Shown: piece by piece, positions 44,062-54,391 of the stretch
Position numbering within the stretch: the stretch's first letter is position 1
How the letters are laid out: each line of letters opens with the position of its first letter
Origin: Ecdyonurus torrentis
Lineage: Eukaryota; Arthropoda; Insecta; Ephemeroptera; Heptageniidae
Assembly: GCA_949318235.1 (NCBI GenBank)
Contig: OX439127.1
Span: 5,166,932-5,230,931 of the forward strand
Length of the DNA stretch: 64,000 nt
Reading direction: 5' to 3'
Notes under the pieces: generated by a model
Databases searched by the model: none
The model's input: only the letters and a program-made list of their open reading frames with translations
What the model was told of the DNA's origin: nothing
Made by a program: the position numbers and the translations under genes

Positions 44062-44091
44062 GCTGTGAATATGAAAGGATATGAATATATA

Positions 44092-44391
44092 GGGTGTATG
44101 CGGATGACGTCATATTTATTGCGCTTTGAGGCCATACTGGAGTAGTGCATAACATTGCTCAGCATAGGACAAATTTCATTTAAGCCAATTTTCTTTGGGA
44201 AATCGTTTAATTTTTTGTTATTGTTATTTTTCTCACATACTTGAGATACTAATTCAACACATTTACAACATCCAAGCTCTCAAAAATATTGCGTAGTGTT
44301 TTTAAACTGGCAAAATGATTTTTTTTCCTATGTCACCCATGTTATTGAGTTATCCAATATGGCGGCAACTTTAACATGAATGCATAGACCC
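44092..44391 (+). mobile_element. MITE-A copy, complete
   Basis: TATA then GGGTGTATGCGGATGACGTC (octamer 44105-44112), all family blocks in order, ends GCATAGACCC then TATG. It is about 300 bp and close to consensus. The AAAATATTGCGTAGTG and GGCGGCAACTTT blocks show typical variation. Confidence 0.92.
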
Positions 44392-44419
44392 TATGCTGAA
44401 AAGTATAATTATTTATGTT

Positions 44420-44645
44420 GTTCTAGTAGAGATTATCGTTGTAAAAAAATTCTTAAAATATTGCTGTGATTTAAAACACGTAAAATTATCTCTAGTATTT
44501 CTCATTCAAATGTCTTTGAAATCGGTGTAGTAGTTAACTCTAAAGTGAAAAATAAAAAAATAAAACGTGTTTTCCCCATAAACGTAATGTAAAATCAGAG
44601 GAACCTTAGCTTTCTCCGCGTCTACCCGTGCACTAAACCGATAAG
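44420..44645 (+). repeat. Repeat family M, copy 2
   Basis: AATTCTTAAAATATTGCTGTG, TTAAAACACGTAAAATTATCTC, GTTTTCCCCATAAACGTAATG, TTAGCTTTCTCCGCGTC, CTAAACCGATAAGCTT. It matches the reverse complement of 45868-46080. It interrupts a MITE-D, so it behaves as an inserted unit. Confidence 0.65.
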
Positions 44646-44772
44646 CTTTATTTAGCATAATATCTTTCTAAGATGACATAAATGTAGCATAACTTAAGTA
44701 CTTTATTGTTTCTATGAGGTACTTTCTATTACAGCAATATGCATAATTCAATCTTGTTTTTTTTTTTTATAG

Positions 44773-44936
44773 TGGCAAATTTCTATACCACCGCAGCATC
44801 ACTCACGATTAAAACGCAGACAACTAAAATTCAAAAGCTATCTGCAGTTACTGGCGTCACTGCACTGCTCGTTACACATTGACGAAGAGAGTACCTGAGA
44901 GAGAGACAGAGAGAGAGAGGCAGAAAAGCCAAAAAG
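44773..44936 (+). other. Candidate internal exon (splice-site sandwich)
   Basis: Preceded by CTTGTTTTTTTTTTTATAG, a pyrimidine tract ending in AG. Followed after AAAAAG by GTGAGTTT, a strong donor match. The 164 bases between are compositionally unlike the surroundings. The first frame is open for about 43 codons (WQISIPPQHHSRLKRR...) before TGA; the other two close earlier. It would fit a non-coding or 5'/3' UTR exon better than an internal coding exon. It ends in an AGAGAGAGACAGAGAGAGAG tract. Confidence 0.25.
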
Positions 44937-45112
44937 GTGAGTTTATTTTCCATTTTTATATAAAAAAACAATTATTCATTATTTCCATAATTATGTTATT
45001 TTGTTATGTGCATGTATATGGGAACAGTAAGTGATCCACAATTATATAATTTAATTTTCCAATTCACTTAAATAACAAAATTATGGTTTGACACTTTTAC
45101 ATATTATTATTA

Positions 45113-45293
45113 GAGCTGTAAATTTAAGCAAGACTCGGTCCATTATTTTCTAGCATTTGGTTTCGAACAACCAAACAAACCGGGTTTTGAGCTTGTTCGA
45201 GTTTTAAGCTTAAATACGAGCAAGCTTGAGTTGAAACCTTAAACAAGTCGTCAAAATATGCGTGCTATTGAATTAAAATCGGTCCAAACACTT

Positions 45294-45349
<56 letters not shown>

Positions 45350-45680
45350 GCGATAATCAAGATGCTATAAGGGTTTTGAAAGAATGTCAATGTTGACACA
45401 TCTCAAACAACAGAAAACAGCAATGTTAATTATGCTGCAGGCATTATTGTTTGGTCTCAAACGAAATAAAAATAAAAAATAATAATAATATAAAAAAACT
45501 ACAACTAAAAAAAGAAGAAGAAGAAGAAAAAGAAAACGAGGGATATTGGTCTACTTTATATAATGAAATTGGACTATTACAAAGAGCATAAAAAATGCCA
45601 TTAGATCAAATAATGCGCATTATTGTACCAAAATTTAAATATTTAAACATACGTACTGTAGCTGTACTGTACATCTATAC
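45113..45680 (+). mobile_element. hAT family H copy, 3'-truncated
   Basis: Starts TTAGAGCTGTAAATTTAAGC, then ACTCGGTCC, AACCGGGTTTTGAGC, GTCGTCAAAATATGCG, the TTG array, TAATCAAGATGCTATAAGGG and TTGTACCAAAATTTAAATAT, colinear with 22499-22985. The 3' third and terminus are missing. Confidence 0.8.
45294..45350. repeat. (TTG)n trinucleotide array
   Basis: About 19 TTG units, at the position where the complete family H element has a poly(T) run (22689-22704). Confidence 0.95.
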
Positions 45681-45867
45681 ATCATAATACTAGACAGTTG
45701 ATCTATAATAAGGAAATTATATTTTTATTGCATGAATTATGTATATAGATAAGAATAAAATTATTATCATCATTATTATTTTTAATATGTTTCTTAATTT
45801 TATATAAGAAACATAAATAATAATACACACATATCTACCACTAATGACTTGAAAATCAAGAGTGATT

Positions 45868-46080
45868 CAATGAAGCTTATCGGTTTAGCGCGCGGGGTGA
45901 CGCGGGGAAAGCTATATAGGGGTACCCTAATTTAATATTCTGCTTGGAGAAAAACAGGTTTTTGCGATCATTGAGGAAACTTCTCCACCAATTCCGGAGA
46001 AATTTACATAAGAAATGCTAGACATACTTTTACGTGTTTTAAGCCATAGAAATTTTTTAAGAATTTGGTAAACTGATAAC
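45868..46080 (-). repeat. Repeat family M, copy 3
   Basis: Reverse complement of 44420-44645: AAGCTTATCGGTTTAG, GACGCGGGGAAAGCT, TTTTACGTGTTTTAAG, ATTTTTTAAGAATTTGG. The minus-strand open frame across 45927-46250 covers it (ending ...SYVNFSGIGG...) but the paralog has in-frame stops, so no coding claim is made. Confidence 0.65.
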
Positions 46081-46690
46081 CTCCATTGCATTTGAATGAG
46101 CAAAACAGCATAGCATCTCGCGGCAGCAACACTTACCATGGCATGAATAAAAAATATCATACACGTCATTAAACACGGCAAGTACCATGCTGCTACCAAT
46201 ATTCTGGCCAATAGACATAATTTTTTTTTATTATTATTTTTTTTTTGCATATTATTCTTTCTTTTTTTCTCAAGAGCAAATATTAATACATGCTATATAC
46301 ATACTACATAGTTACTATATTATGCTATCTCAGTTCTCTATGCAACAATATTTATGCATTACGACATTAATTACTATATTGTACTGTACAGTGATCACTG
46401 ATTACTAATTATGATTATACCACATAACATAATAGTAAAGCTATTCAGCATAAATACTTATGTCATTACAAAATATCAACATTTGTGCTCTACAATATAA
46501 TTATTATTTAATGCAGAATAAATTGCGTAATTTATTTTTTTACGTGTTTAATACAAAATTTTGTTATTTTATATTTAATAAGATCAAATATCTAGATTCA
46601 ATTTTGTCATACTGTTAAAACCTAAAAAAATTAACATAATTTGGGCGAAGTCATGATACGTAACTTTATTACTTTATTATTTAATACTTT
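46081..46690. other. AT-rich stretch with a degenerate MITE-D
   Basis: 46340-46570 contains scattered GCATAA, AACATAATAG and ATGTCATTAC words and an AATTGCGTAATTTA end, consistent with a strongly decayed MITE-D. Nothing else recognised. Confidence 0.45.
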
Positions 46691-46692
46691 AT

Positions 46693-46925
46693 TTACACGG
46701 AAAGAATAAATTACGTAATTTTTGCTGCATTTATGTTATTATAGCTGTTATTATAGCACAAATTATGCTAAATTAAATCAACTTAAATAACTATTATGCA
46801 GTACAGCATAACATTTATGCTAAATAACATAATTATCATGCAATATAGCAAAAATTATGCTGTAGTGAACATACTGTGCTGAAACTTAGCTGGCATAATT
46901 ATTACGTTTTTTTTTTGTCCGTGCA
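46693..46925 (-). mobile_element. MITE-D copy, complete
   Basis: ACACGGAAAGAATAAATTACG start; AGCACAAATTATGCTAAATT, CAGCATAACATTTATGC, AGCAAAAATTATGCTGTA; GGCATAATTATTACG and TTTTGTCCGTG end. Both termini (ACACGGA and TCCGTGC) are inverted. Confidence 0.85.
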
Positions 46926-47348
46926 GCTTTTTTTTTTTTTTTTTTTTTTGCTGCTTTGTAATGCAATTAAATATATATTTTATATATATATACAGCACAA
47001 AAGTAATAAACAATAGTTTATAATGTAGTTTGGTATTTTTGGTACTGTACTTTTAATTTGCATGCACAAAGAAGTTGTTTTATAGTAATGTAAAACTGAC
47101 ACAGTGAACACCTTATATTATATTTGTGAGGTTAGTGAGGCCATATATAATATGCATTCTTTTTTTTTCCGTTATCACTCTCTCTATCACTTATAAGAAA
47201 TGTTAAAATATGTAACGCTGAAATGTGAGATCGTTAATCCTTTCAACATAATTTCTTATCATGCTCACGGCCTTCTCCTCATAGCTCAGTATATAGAAGC
47301 TCTTTTATTTTGTTCTTTTAAAGAAAGTTAATATAGCCAGAGATATTA

Positions 47349-47632
47349 GGGTGTATGCACATGACGTCATACTGAATGCGCTTCAACGCCATACTGGAGC
47401 AATGAATAACATTGGTTAGCATAGGACAAACGTGGCTATCCTTTGGTAAATTAGTTATGTTTTGCTTATTTTTATTTTTCTCGCATACTTGTAAATCTGT
47501 TTCAACCTGTTAACAACATCAATGCTCTGTAAAATATTGCTAACATTTTTAAACTAACCAAATGAGTCATGATACGACCCATGATATTAAGTGCTCACAT
47601 ATGGCGTTGACTTTTACATGACTGCATAGACC
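47349..47632 (+). mobile_element. MITE-A subfamily copy in G1
   Basis: GGGTGTATGCACATGACGTC (octamer 47362-47369), CGCCATACTGGAGCAATG, ATAGGACAAACGTGGC, TTTCAACCTGTTAACAACATC, CATATGGCGTTGAC, GCATAGACCA. This variant has AGTGCTCACATATGG in place of ATTGAGTTATCCAACATGG. Confidence 0.87.
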
Positions 47633-47644
47633 ACATGCATGTCT

Positions 47645-48703
47645 ACTCATTACGTCATACTGAATGCGCTTTGACGCCATATTAAAGCAATGAATAACAT
47701 GGCTAAGCATAGGACGAAATTTATTTTTTTTATTTGATTTGATTTTTTTTTTGCTATATTCTTTTGAAAATTAGCGATTTTTTTGGTTATTGATATTTTT
47801 CTCGCATACTTTATATAAAATATTTCCACCTGTAATGCTCTCAGAAACATTGATAACAGTAAGTATTTTGCAACTGGCAAGCTGTTTGTAGGTTCTCGCG
47901 TCTCTTAAACTATCTCTCTCTCTCTCTCTCTCTCTCTCTTTAATATTATTATTTTTCATCCTTTGTAATATTTTACATTAATTGTTCAATCAATAATTTA
48001 ACATGTAATTCGTAGCTATATGTTCTTTATTTTTGTTACAATCACGTCTGCAAGAGGCAACTTACAAATTTGCTGTCAAAGCTTATAAATTGCATTGAAT
48101 CGATATACTATAATATACACGAAGCCTTATGTATCTTGGCGAGTTCTAGCTGCATAATTTGATTTTTAGTGCATTTAGGAAAATATTCGCAATTAAAATC
48201 TCTCAGATGCACTTTGTAGAACATTTCAAATAAAACTGATAAAAAATTAGAAAAAAGTTTAAGATATTGCAACGTTGTGCAATACCTCCCCGTATATGCA
48301 TTGAGTGTAATGGTTAAATTTGTGTCTTGAAAATGTCGTATGTCGGCTTCGTAATAAGCGACTTTGTCTTATTGTTGCAACTATTGATGGTTAGGTTGGG
48401 GCAGTGATTTATTTATTTTTACCAATCCATTTTAGAACAGATACAAAATATTGTTCAAAAATTTAAAAATTTTGGCAAAAATGTTACAAACCTGTAAAGT
48501 AAAAAAAAAAAAAAAAAAAAAAATCAAATCAAATCAAATATTGTGGATTATGTACCGTGTTATGTGTATGTACTGTATTTTATGTGCTGTATTATGTTTA
48601 TCGTATTTTGTGTATCGTAATCAAACTGTTTGCCATTTCTTATGTTATTTAGTGCTCACATATGGCGTCAAATGTAGCATGAACAACTTCAACCCTATTT
48701 AAA
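47645..48703 (+). mobile_element. Long MITE-A-related element in G1
   Basis: The left end has ACGTCATACTGAATGCGC, GACGCCATATTAAAGCAATG and AGCATAGGACGAAAT, as in MITE-A. The right end has AGTGCTCACATATGGCGTCA and TAGCATGAACAACTTC, AACCCTATTT. Between them, after TGTTTGTAGGTTCTCGC, lie about 750 bases not found in ordinary MITE-A copies. This could be a longer, closer-to-ancestral form or a MITE-A with a foreign insertion. No long frame. Confidence 0.5.
47911..47940. repeat. (TC)n tract in G1
   Basis: About 29 bases; counterparts at 54658-54701 (interrupted) and 56373-56393. Confidence 0.92.
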
Positions 48704-49139
48704 CAATTTTCTGTCTTAAGAAAGATCTAAAAAGCTGACTTATAATAGCGGCAGAAAGAGGATGTAATTTTACACTATTATACTTGCAATTATGATTGCA
48801 ATTTAATTTTTTTTTGTAATAATAAACGTTTTTATAAAATAAAATTTATAAATGATTTTATTTAAAAAATAAATTAATAAGAATTTATGTTTACTTTTTA
48901 AAAAATGTTATGGAATTATTTTCACAACAGGGGTGGCAAAATTTGATTAATAAATTGTTAAAAATATATATATAAAATAATTTTTTTATTATTTTAGTTT
49001 AATTTTTTACAAAATTTGTAATATTAACAAACAGGAAATTGTTTATATTAATTTAAGTTATTTGATTAAGATTTTTAATTTGAAATCATTTCTTTTATCT
49101 TCAACAAGAACACTATTAAGCACAAGAGGGATTAATTAA

Positions 49140-49142
<3 letters not shown>

Positions 49143-49225
<83 letters not shown>
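49143..49225. repeat. (TC)n tract at the end of G1
   Basis: About 82 bases with one TTTC interruption; counterparts at 55898-55954 and 57592-57641, each a different length. Confidence 0.95.
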
Positions 49226-49446
49226 GATATTTTGATTCATTGTCATATGAAAGTTAATAGTAGCAGCTACCTATAATACAATTTGCAGAATCCTAGACCA
49301 TCAGATAAGAGAGAAAAAAATTATTGAAATTAACATCGGTTCTTATGAGTTATGAGACTAAATCTTCAAAATGTCATAAAATCATAATTTAAAATCTATA
49401 TAGCATCACTAAACTAATGATTACTAACTGAGTTTTAACATACATA

Positions 49447-49749
49447 GGGTGTATGCGGATGACGTCATACTTAGTGCGCTTAGAGGCCATACTGGAGTAG
49501 TAAACAACATTGCTGAGCATAGGACAAACTTGGTTTTGGTCAATTTTCTTTTGGAAATATCTTAAATTTTTGTTTAATGTTATTTTTCTCACATACTTGA
49601 GATAAAAATTCAACATATTTACAGCATTAATGCTCTCAAAAATATTGCATAGAGTTTTTAAACAATAGTAAAATAATTTATTTTCCTATGCCACCCATGT
49701 TATTGAGTTATCCAACATGGCGTCGACTTAAAAATGAATGCATACACCC
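49447..49749 (+). mobile_element. MITE-A copy (R2)
   Basis: GGGTGTATGCGGATGACGTC (octamer 49460-49467) to GCATACACCC, followed by TATA. Complete, 303 bp. Confidence 0.92.
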
Positions 49750-49781
49750 TATATATATAAAACTTATACTATGGTATAATG

Positions 49782-50000
49782 CACAGACAAAAGTAAATAC
49801 GTAATATTTATGCTAGATCATTTTCAGCACAAAATGATCAATACAGCATAATTTATGCTTAATAACTGCATAATAATTATGATGTATAGCATAAATATTA
49901 AGTTGTACAGCATAATTATGAACGTTGTTCTAATTTAGCATAATTTATTCTTTCATGACATAAATGCAGCATAAATTACGTAATTTATACTTTGCATTGT
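49782..50000 (+). mobile_element. MITE-D copy (R2)
   Basis: GCACAGACAAAAGTAAATACG start, GCATAATTTATGCTTAATAA, AGCATAAATATTAAGTTGTA, GTTGTTCTAATTTAGC, GCAGCATAAATTACG and ATTTATACTTTGC end. Confidence 0.85.
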
Positions 50001-50064
50001 AAGTTTTTTACGTCAAAAACATTGAGTGACTTATTTTTTTTTTATTATTATTATTATTTAATGT

Positions 50065-50307
50065 AGCCCCGCGAGAGAGCGTGAAAAAACTGTAAAGTAT
50101 GCAATTTGCGTGAAAATTCATATTTATGACGTCAGAAACATGCAAAAATTAGCATGAAAATGTTGTGCCGGTTGCATAAATTGAATTTTCTGATCACTGC
50201 TACGGGGCTACTGTTGGATTTTCAGGCAAACTAAATTTATTTATGTAAATCCCATCAAGTGTTTTGTGATATAAATGCTTATGTTTTTCTCTGGTCTATT
50301 CCTTTAA
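50065..50307 (+). mobile_element. MITE-B, 5'-truncated (R2)
   Basis: Starts abruptly at AATGTAGCCCCGCGAGAG after a TTA-rich run and continues to GGTCTATTCCTTTAA. Octamer at 50127-50134. In R3 and R1 the same interval (58856-59105; 35700-35940) is unrelated sequence, so here MITE-B arrival went with loss of about 250 bases. Confidence 0.85.
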
Positions 50308-51261
50308 GCCGGCGAAATAAATGCTATAAAATTTTAATATTATTTTCACGTTACAAAGCTTCATTGCACTATAATATATTATATTTATAAAATATAATGG
50401 TGGTTATCGGTAAAAAAAAAAAAAAAAAAAACTTTCTTAAGGTTTAAACACTTTAAATTCAAAGTGTGCAGCGCCCCTAACTTGATTATATAATGCCTTT
50501 CGGCAATAGTTTTCACAAAAAAAAAAAAAAAAAAAAAGACGCTAAAAACATGCTAAGGAATAGAATTATGCTTAAAATTTTATGTTTTCTCTAATAAGAA
50601 AATTTGGATTTTTTTTCTTTGTGCTTAAAATTTTTATATTTTTATTATATATTGCTTTCACATAAGCACTTCTCGCTGATAACAAATATGGAATATGCGA
50701 CCAATATAATATGAAATAATATACCAAGGATGCGACCTACTAATGACAAACAATGTAATAATATATTGCACCATCAGCGCGTGATTGCCTCATAATAACA
50801 TTGCAATATTTGCTTCTACTTTTGAAAGTAAAATATTATCACAATTCAGTGTACTTAGCATCTTGGTTCTTAAACAAAATTCCGAGAAATAAAATGTATT
50901 CATACTATCCATGCTGTATAAATATCCTATCACTTCCTACAATAAACAAAATATATCTCATCAACTATTTTTAATAAATAAAAATTAATCTATGTTCATA
51001 TTTTGCTTTCTTAGAAAAAAGACGACAAAAAACCATACAAAACGTTGGTGAATATTTTCCGTGCAGAAAACTTCATACTCTCTTGAACTGCGTGGTGACA
51101 ATATTACTTCACTTATGGTTGCTTTTAGTAATGTAATGCATGCTAAAATAAGCTCTATTGACGTTTCTAGTACTCCACGTGGACTAGTATTGATTGCTCT
51201 CTTTCATGCAATTTTTCCATTCTTTATATCTTTAGTCCAAAGAAACAAATATATAGTTTAT

Positions 51262-51450
51262 GTTTTATTTATGTCATTATAGCATCAATGATGCTGAATT
51301 AGAATATCATTAATAATTATGCTGTACAACATAATATTTATGATATTGTTACATATGTATTATGCAATATATAGCATAGACTATGTTATGTTGAGAAATT
51401 TGGGATGGAAATGAGCTGGCATAAATTATACGTAGTTATTTTTGTACACG
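51262..51450 (-). mobile_element. MITE-D copy (R2)
   Basis: TTTATGTCATTATAGCATCA, AATTATGCTGTACAACATAA, TATTATGCAATATATAGCAT, AAATTATACGTAGTTATTTT, GTACACG. The R3 partner carries a 313-bp insertion right after ATTATGCAA. Confidence 0.8.
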
Positions 51451-51694
51451 ACGTTATCGTTGATGAAAAATTCTAAAAAATTTCTAAGATAAGTTTGCTA
51501 CATTATTCCTGATATTTTCGTCCTAAGTTTTCTAAGAAAGTCATTGTTTTTTATTACAATATGTGCTGCATTTTTTTTTAATGTATGTTACTGGTAAAAA
51601 AAATAACACATTTTTTATTTTTACAATTTTTATCAATAAGAAAAGTGTTATAATAATTGGCATTAAATTACTACATGATATAACTGCAATAATT

Positions 51695-51730
<36 letters not shown>

Positions 51731-51890
51731 AAATAAGATTTCACATACTCAAATAAAGCTACACGAAAAAAAAAGTTCGATGCTGTTTTCTATCGTGCAT
51801 TTGGTTAGTTACCGATATTACATTATTATAACATTTTTTTACTACATTATTAAATTTTTATAATTTTTCTTGCTAAAATCAAGTATTTTT

Positions 51891-51894
<4 letters not shown>

Positions 51895-51922
<28 letters not shown>
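51895..51922. repeat. (TC)n tract (R2)
   Basis: About 28 bases followed by ACCCCCTCTCC. Confidence 0.9.
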
Positions 51923-51925
<3 letters not shown>

Positions 51926-52054
51926 CCCCTCTCCTTCTGCCCCCTCTCAAAGTATCTTCAAATCTTGAAGCATTCTATAAATATTTTACGCTATTATCAA
52001 TGGTGCAGTTGCGTTAAATTGCGCACTATAGCGCCATGTTTCAGCACATAAACA

Positions 52055-52275
52055 CAATGCCCAGTAAACTGATAAAATTAAATACGTAATAATCATGCTT
52101 TCTCATTTTCAGCACAATATATTTGATACAGCATAATCTATGTTATACTGCATAACTACTTATATCATAAATTTTATATTGTGCGGCATAGATATTTAAA
52201 TTGTTCTATTTTAGCATCATTTATGCTATATAATAACACAAATTGAGCATAAATTGCGTAAGATTGTCTTTCCGT
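52055..52275 (+). mobile_element. MITE-D copy (R2)
   Basis: Starts near CTGATAAAATTAAATACG; TTTTCAGCACAATATATTTG, CAGCATAATCTATG, TTTTAGCATCATTTATGC; ends GCGTAAGATTGTCTTTCCGTGT. Confidence 0.8.
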
Positions 52276-52543
52276 GTAAAAGACAATCTTCGCTTTCTGT
52301 CATTTTTATAGAGAAATTATTGTAATTTTGTATTTTATTATTTTTCTTGACTATTAATTATATATTTTGAAGCAATTTTAGATTTTGCGTACAAAAATCT
52401 TCTGTACATAGATATTAAAGAATGTTTACTAATTTTAGTGAGTAATAAAATAAGTTACATCTTCTTATATTTAGTTGTTAATGTTACTTTCTGATCAAGT
52501 ATGACGTCAAAGCGCATGTATAGGGACACCGCCCTGAATTTCT

Positions 52544-52630
52544 TTAGCTATCACACAAGCACATACCACGCTCTGTTTTAACTTCATTATCGTCTGCAAA
52601 ATATACGCACAAAGAAAGAGCTTCACTCAT
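52544..52630 (-). other. Conserved mini-ORF, R2 copy
   Basis: Same start as 33141-33218. A 2-base insertion after GAGCGTGG gives GTATGT (a donor-like word) and shifts the last codons to a TAA stop after 28 codons. Cysteine replaces arginine at residue 8, as in R3. Confidence 0.25.
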
Positions 52631-52773
52631 GCACACAAGATCGTTTGTTAGCTGCAATTCATAGCAGCTTGCAGTGTTGATTAATATAATATGCATATCA
52701 AGCTTTCATATGTAAAAGCAACTATATACAGTTTGTAATTTATAATTATGTTTTACTGTCTGGAAGTTATAGG

Positions 52774-52982
52774 GTGTATGAACATGATACTAAATGCCCT
52801 TGGACGCCATACTGGAGCAATTAATAACAAAGCTTGCAATTTTGGTTATTTTCTTTGGACAATTTGTTGTTATTTTTATTACATATTATTATTATTCTCA
52901 CATACTTGAAAACTTAATTGAACCTGTTAGCAGAATCAATGTTTTCAACAATATTGTTAAGTATTTTTAAACTGGCAAATTT
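52774..52982 (+). mobile_element. MITE-A, 3'-truncated (R2)
   Basis: TATA then GGGTGTATGAACATGATACT, GACGCCATACTGGAGCAATT, ACATACTTGAAAACTTAATTG, CAGAATCAATG; ends at AAACTGGCAAATTTTC where a MITE-D scrap begins (52985-53032). Confidence 0.82.
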
Positions 52983-53037
52983 TCAGGTATAGCATAAATT
53001 ATGTTATTATACTTAAATGTTGTTGCATTGAGCTAGC

Positions 53038-53375
53038 ATAAAGGAATAGACGAGAGAAAAACATAAGCATTTATATCACAAAACGCTGGATAGGATTTAC
53101 AAAAATAACTTTAGTTTGGCTCAAAACCCAACAGTAGCTCCGTAGCAGTGATTAGAAAATTTAATTTATGCAACCCGCACAACATTTTCATACTAATTTT
53201 TGCATGTTTCTGACGTCATAAACATGAATTTTCACGCAAATTGCATACTTTACAGTTTTTTCACGCTCTCTCGTGGGGTTAACTAACATTCTGGTAAAAA
53301 TTGTCATCAGTTTTGAAGATCCCATTTCGTGTTTGTTCATTAAAAAGCACATGTTTTTTTATTTGGTCTATGGCT
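53038..53375 (-). mobile_element. MITE-B copy (R2)
   Basis: AAAGGAATAGACGAGAGAAAAACATAAGC left end, GCTCAAAACCCAACAGTAGC, octamer 53211-53218, CACGCTCTCTCGTGGGG, right end TTTGGTCTATGGCT. The terminal TTAA is decayed at both ends. The R3 partner stops at 62290. Confidence 0.85.
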
Positions 53376-54094
53376 ATAACTATTACGTATTTATTTTTGA
53401 ACTTATTTTTTTTAATTAGGGCGAAGGAAAGCATAAGAATAAAGTAAAATATGTACGTAGAACAATAACTATATATAATGCCAACCAAATGCCGCCACAT
53501 TTAGGCATAACAATAACATTTATGCAATATTGTAAAGTTATTAACTACACAGTTCAAATGTACAGAAGTTAAATACACTTATGTTTTACAAAACCACAAC
53601 ATTTGTGCTCTACATTATAACAAGTATTTCATACAAGATAACTTACATGATTTACTGTAGAGAGAGGTGTTTGCTTCATATAATCCCACGTCACCTGTGC
53701 TTGCCTATCATGAGACAAAGTAGAGCAACATTAACCAGTAAACCCTCTTATTCAAATACAAAATTTCTTTTAATTTCTTTTGTTAATATTATAGTTTAAC
53801 GTAGAGGGTGATTGACTTTGACCAGAAATCGTTACAAGAGGAATTTTATATTTTCACAGTACTTCTTTATAAAGTACATTATTGCTGGCAACACAAAGTT
53901 TGAATAGTATTTAACGCACTATTTTTAAATAAAAGCGAGTAAATTCAAAGAAAAATAACGCTGCAATGTGAGATCGTTAATCCTTTCAACATAATTTCTT
54001 ATCATGCTCACGCCCTTCTCCTCATAGCTCAGTATATAGAAGCTCTTTTATTTTGTTCTTTTTAAGACAGTTAATATAGCCAGAGATATTAGGG

Positions 54095-54378
54095 TGTATG
54101 CACATGACGTCATACTAAATGCGCTTCAACGCCATACTGGAGCAATGAATAACATTGGTTAGCATAGGACAAACGTGGCTATATCCTTTGGTAAATTAGT
54201 TATGTTTTGCTTAATTTTATTTTTCTCGCATAATTGTAAATCTGTTTCAACCTGTTAACAACAAAAATGCTCTGTAAAATATTGCTAACATTTTTAAACT
54301 ACCCAAATGAGTCATGATATGACTCATGATATTTAGTGCTCACATATGGCGTTGTCTTTTACATGACTGCATAGACCA
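54095..54378 (+). mobile_element. MITE-A subfamily copy in G2
   Basis: Paralog of 47349-47632 with octamer at 54105-54112 and the same CTCACATATGGCG right end. Confidence 0.87.
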
Positions 54379-54391
54379 CATGCATGTCTAC

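Larger units (their letters stand above)
43908..44715 (+). mobile_element. MITE-D copy carrying a microsatellite, a MITE-A and a family M insertion
   Basis: Pieces in family order: AAATACGTAATAAATATGC, TTTTCAGCACAATACAATTTG (43908-43977); the (TA)n; TATGCTGTGAATATG; the MITE-A at 44092-44391; AAGTATAATTATTTATGTTGTTCTA (44400-44424); family M; then TTTAGCATAATATC, GATGACATAAATGTAGCATAA (44647-44695). Read together they follow the MITE-D consensus. Confidence 0.65.
47212..49435 (+). repeat. Segmental duplication G1
   Basis: Near-identical to 53956-56131 and, from 47800 on, to 56223-57860. Landmarks: GTGAGATCGTTAATCC, CTCCTCATAGCTCAG, a MITE-A, a longer MITE-A-like element, TC tracts, GATGGTTAGGTTG, CAGGAAATTGTTT and AGGGATTGAATCATC-type words. 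Followed directly by R2. Confidence 0.92.
49440..53940 (+). repeat. Segmental duplication R2
   Basis: Direct copy of 57860-63030, with its 49440-53560 part inverted at 32480-36530. It differs from R3 by carrying a MITE-B where R3 has unique sequence (50036-50307), lacking the SINE, the 313-bp insertion and the MITE-A of R3, and having a complete MITE-B at 53038. Confidence 0.92.

Noticed and set aside
45927..46250. 107-residue minus-strand open frame
   Set aside because: The overlapping family M copy at 44420-44645 has stops in the matching frame; no recognisable domain.
47280..47330. CATAGCTCAGTATATAGAAGC, resembling a tRNA A box
   Set aside because: No B box or acceptor-stem pairing downstream, and the G2 copy shows none either.
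51061..51282. Open frame of about 40 shared codons in R1, R2 and R3 after a GTGCAG acceptor-like site
   Set aside because: Most differences among the three copies change the amino acid, and the frames end differently; no sign of coding constraint.
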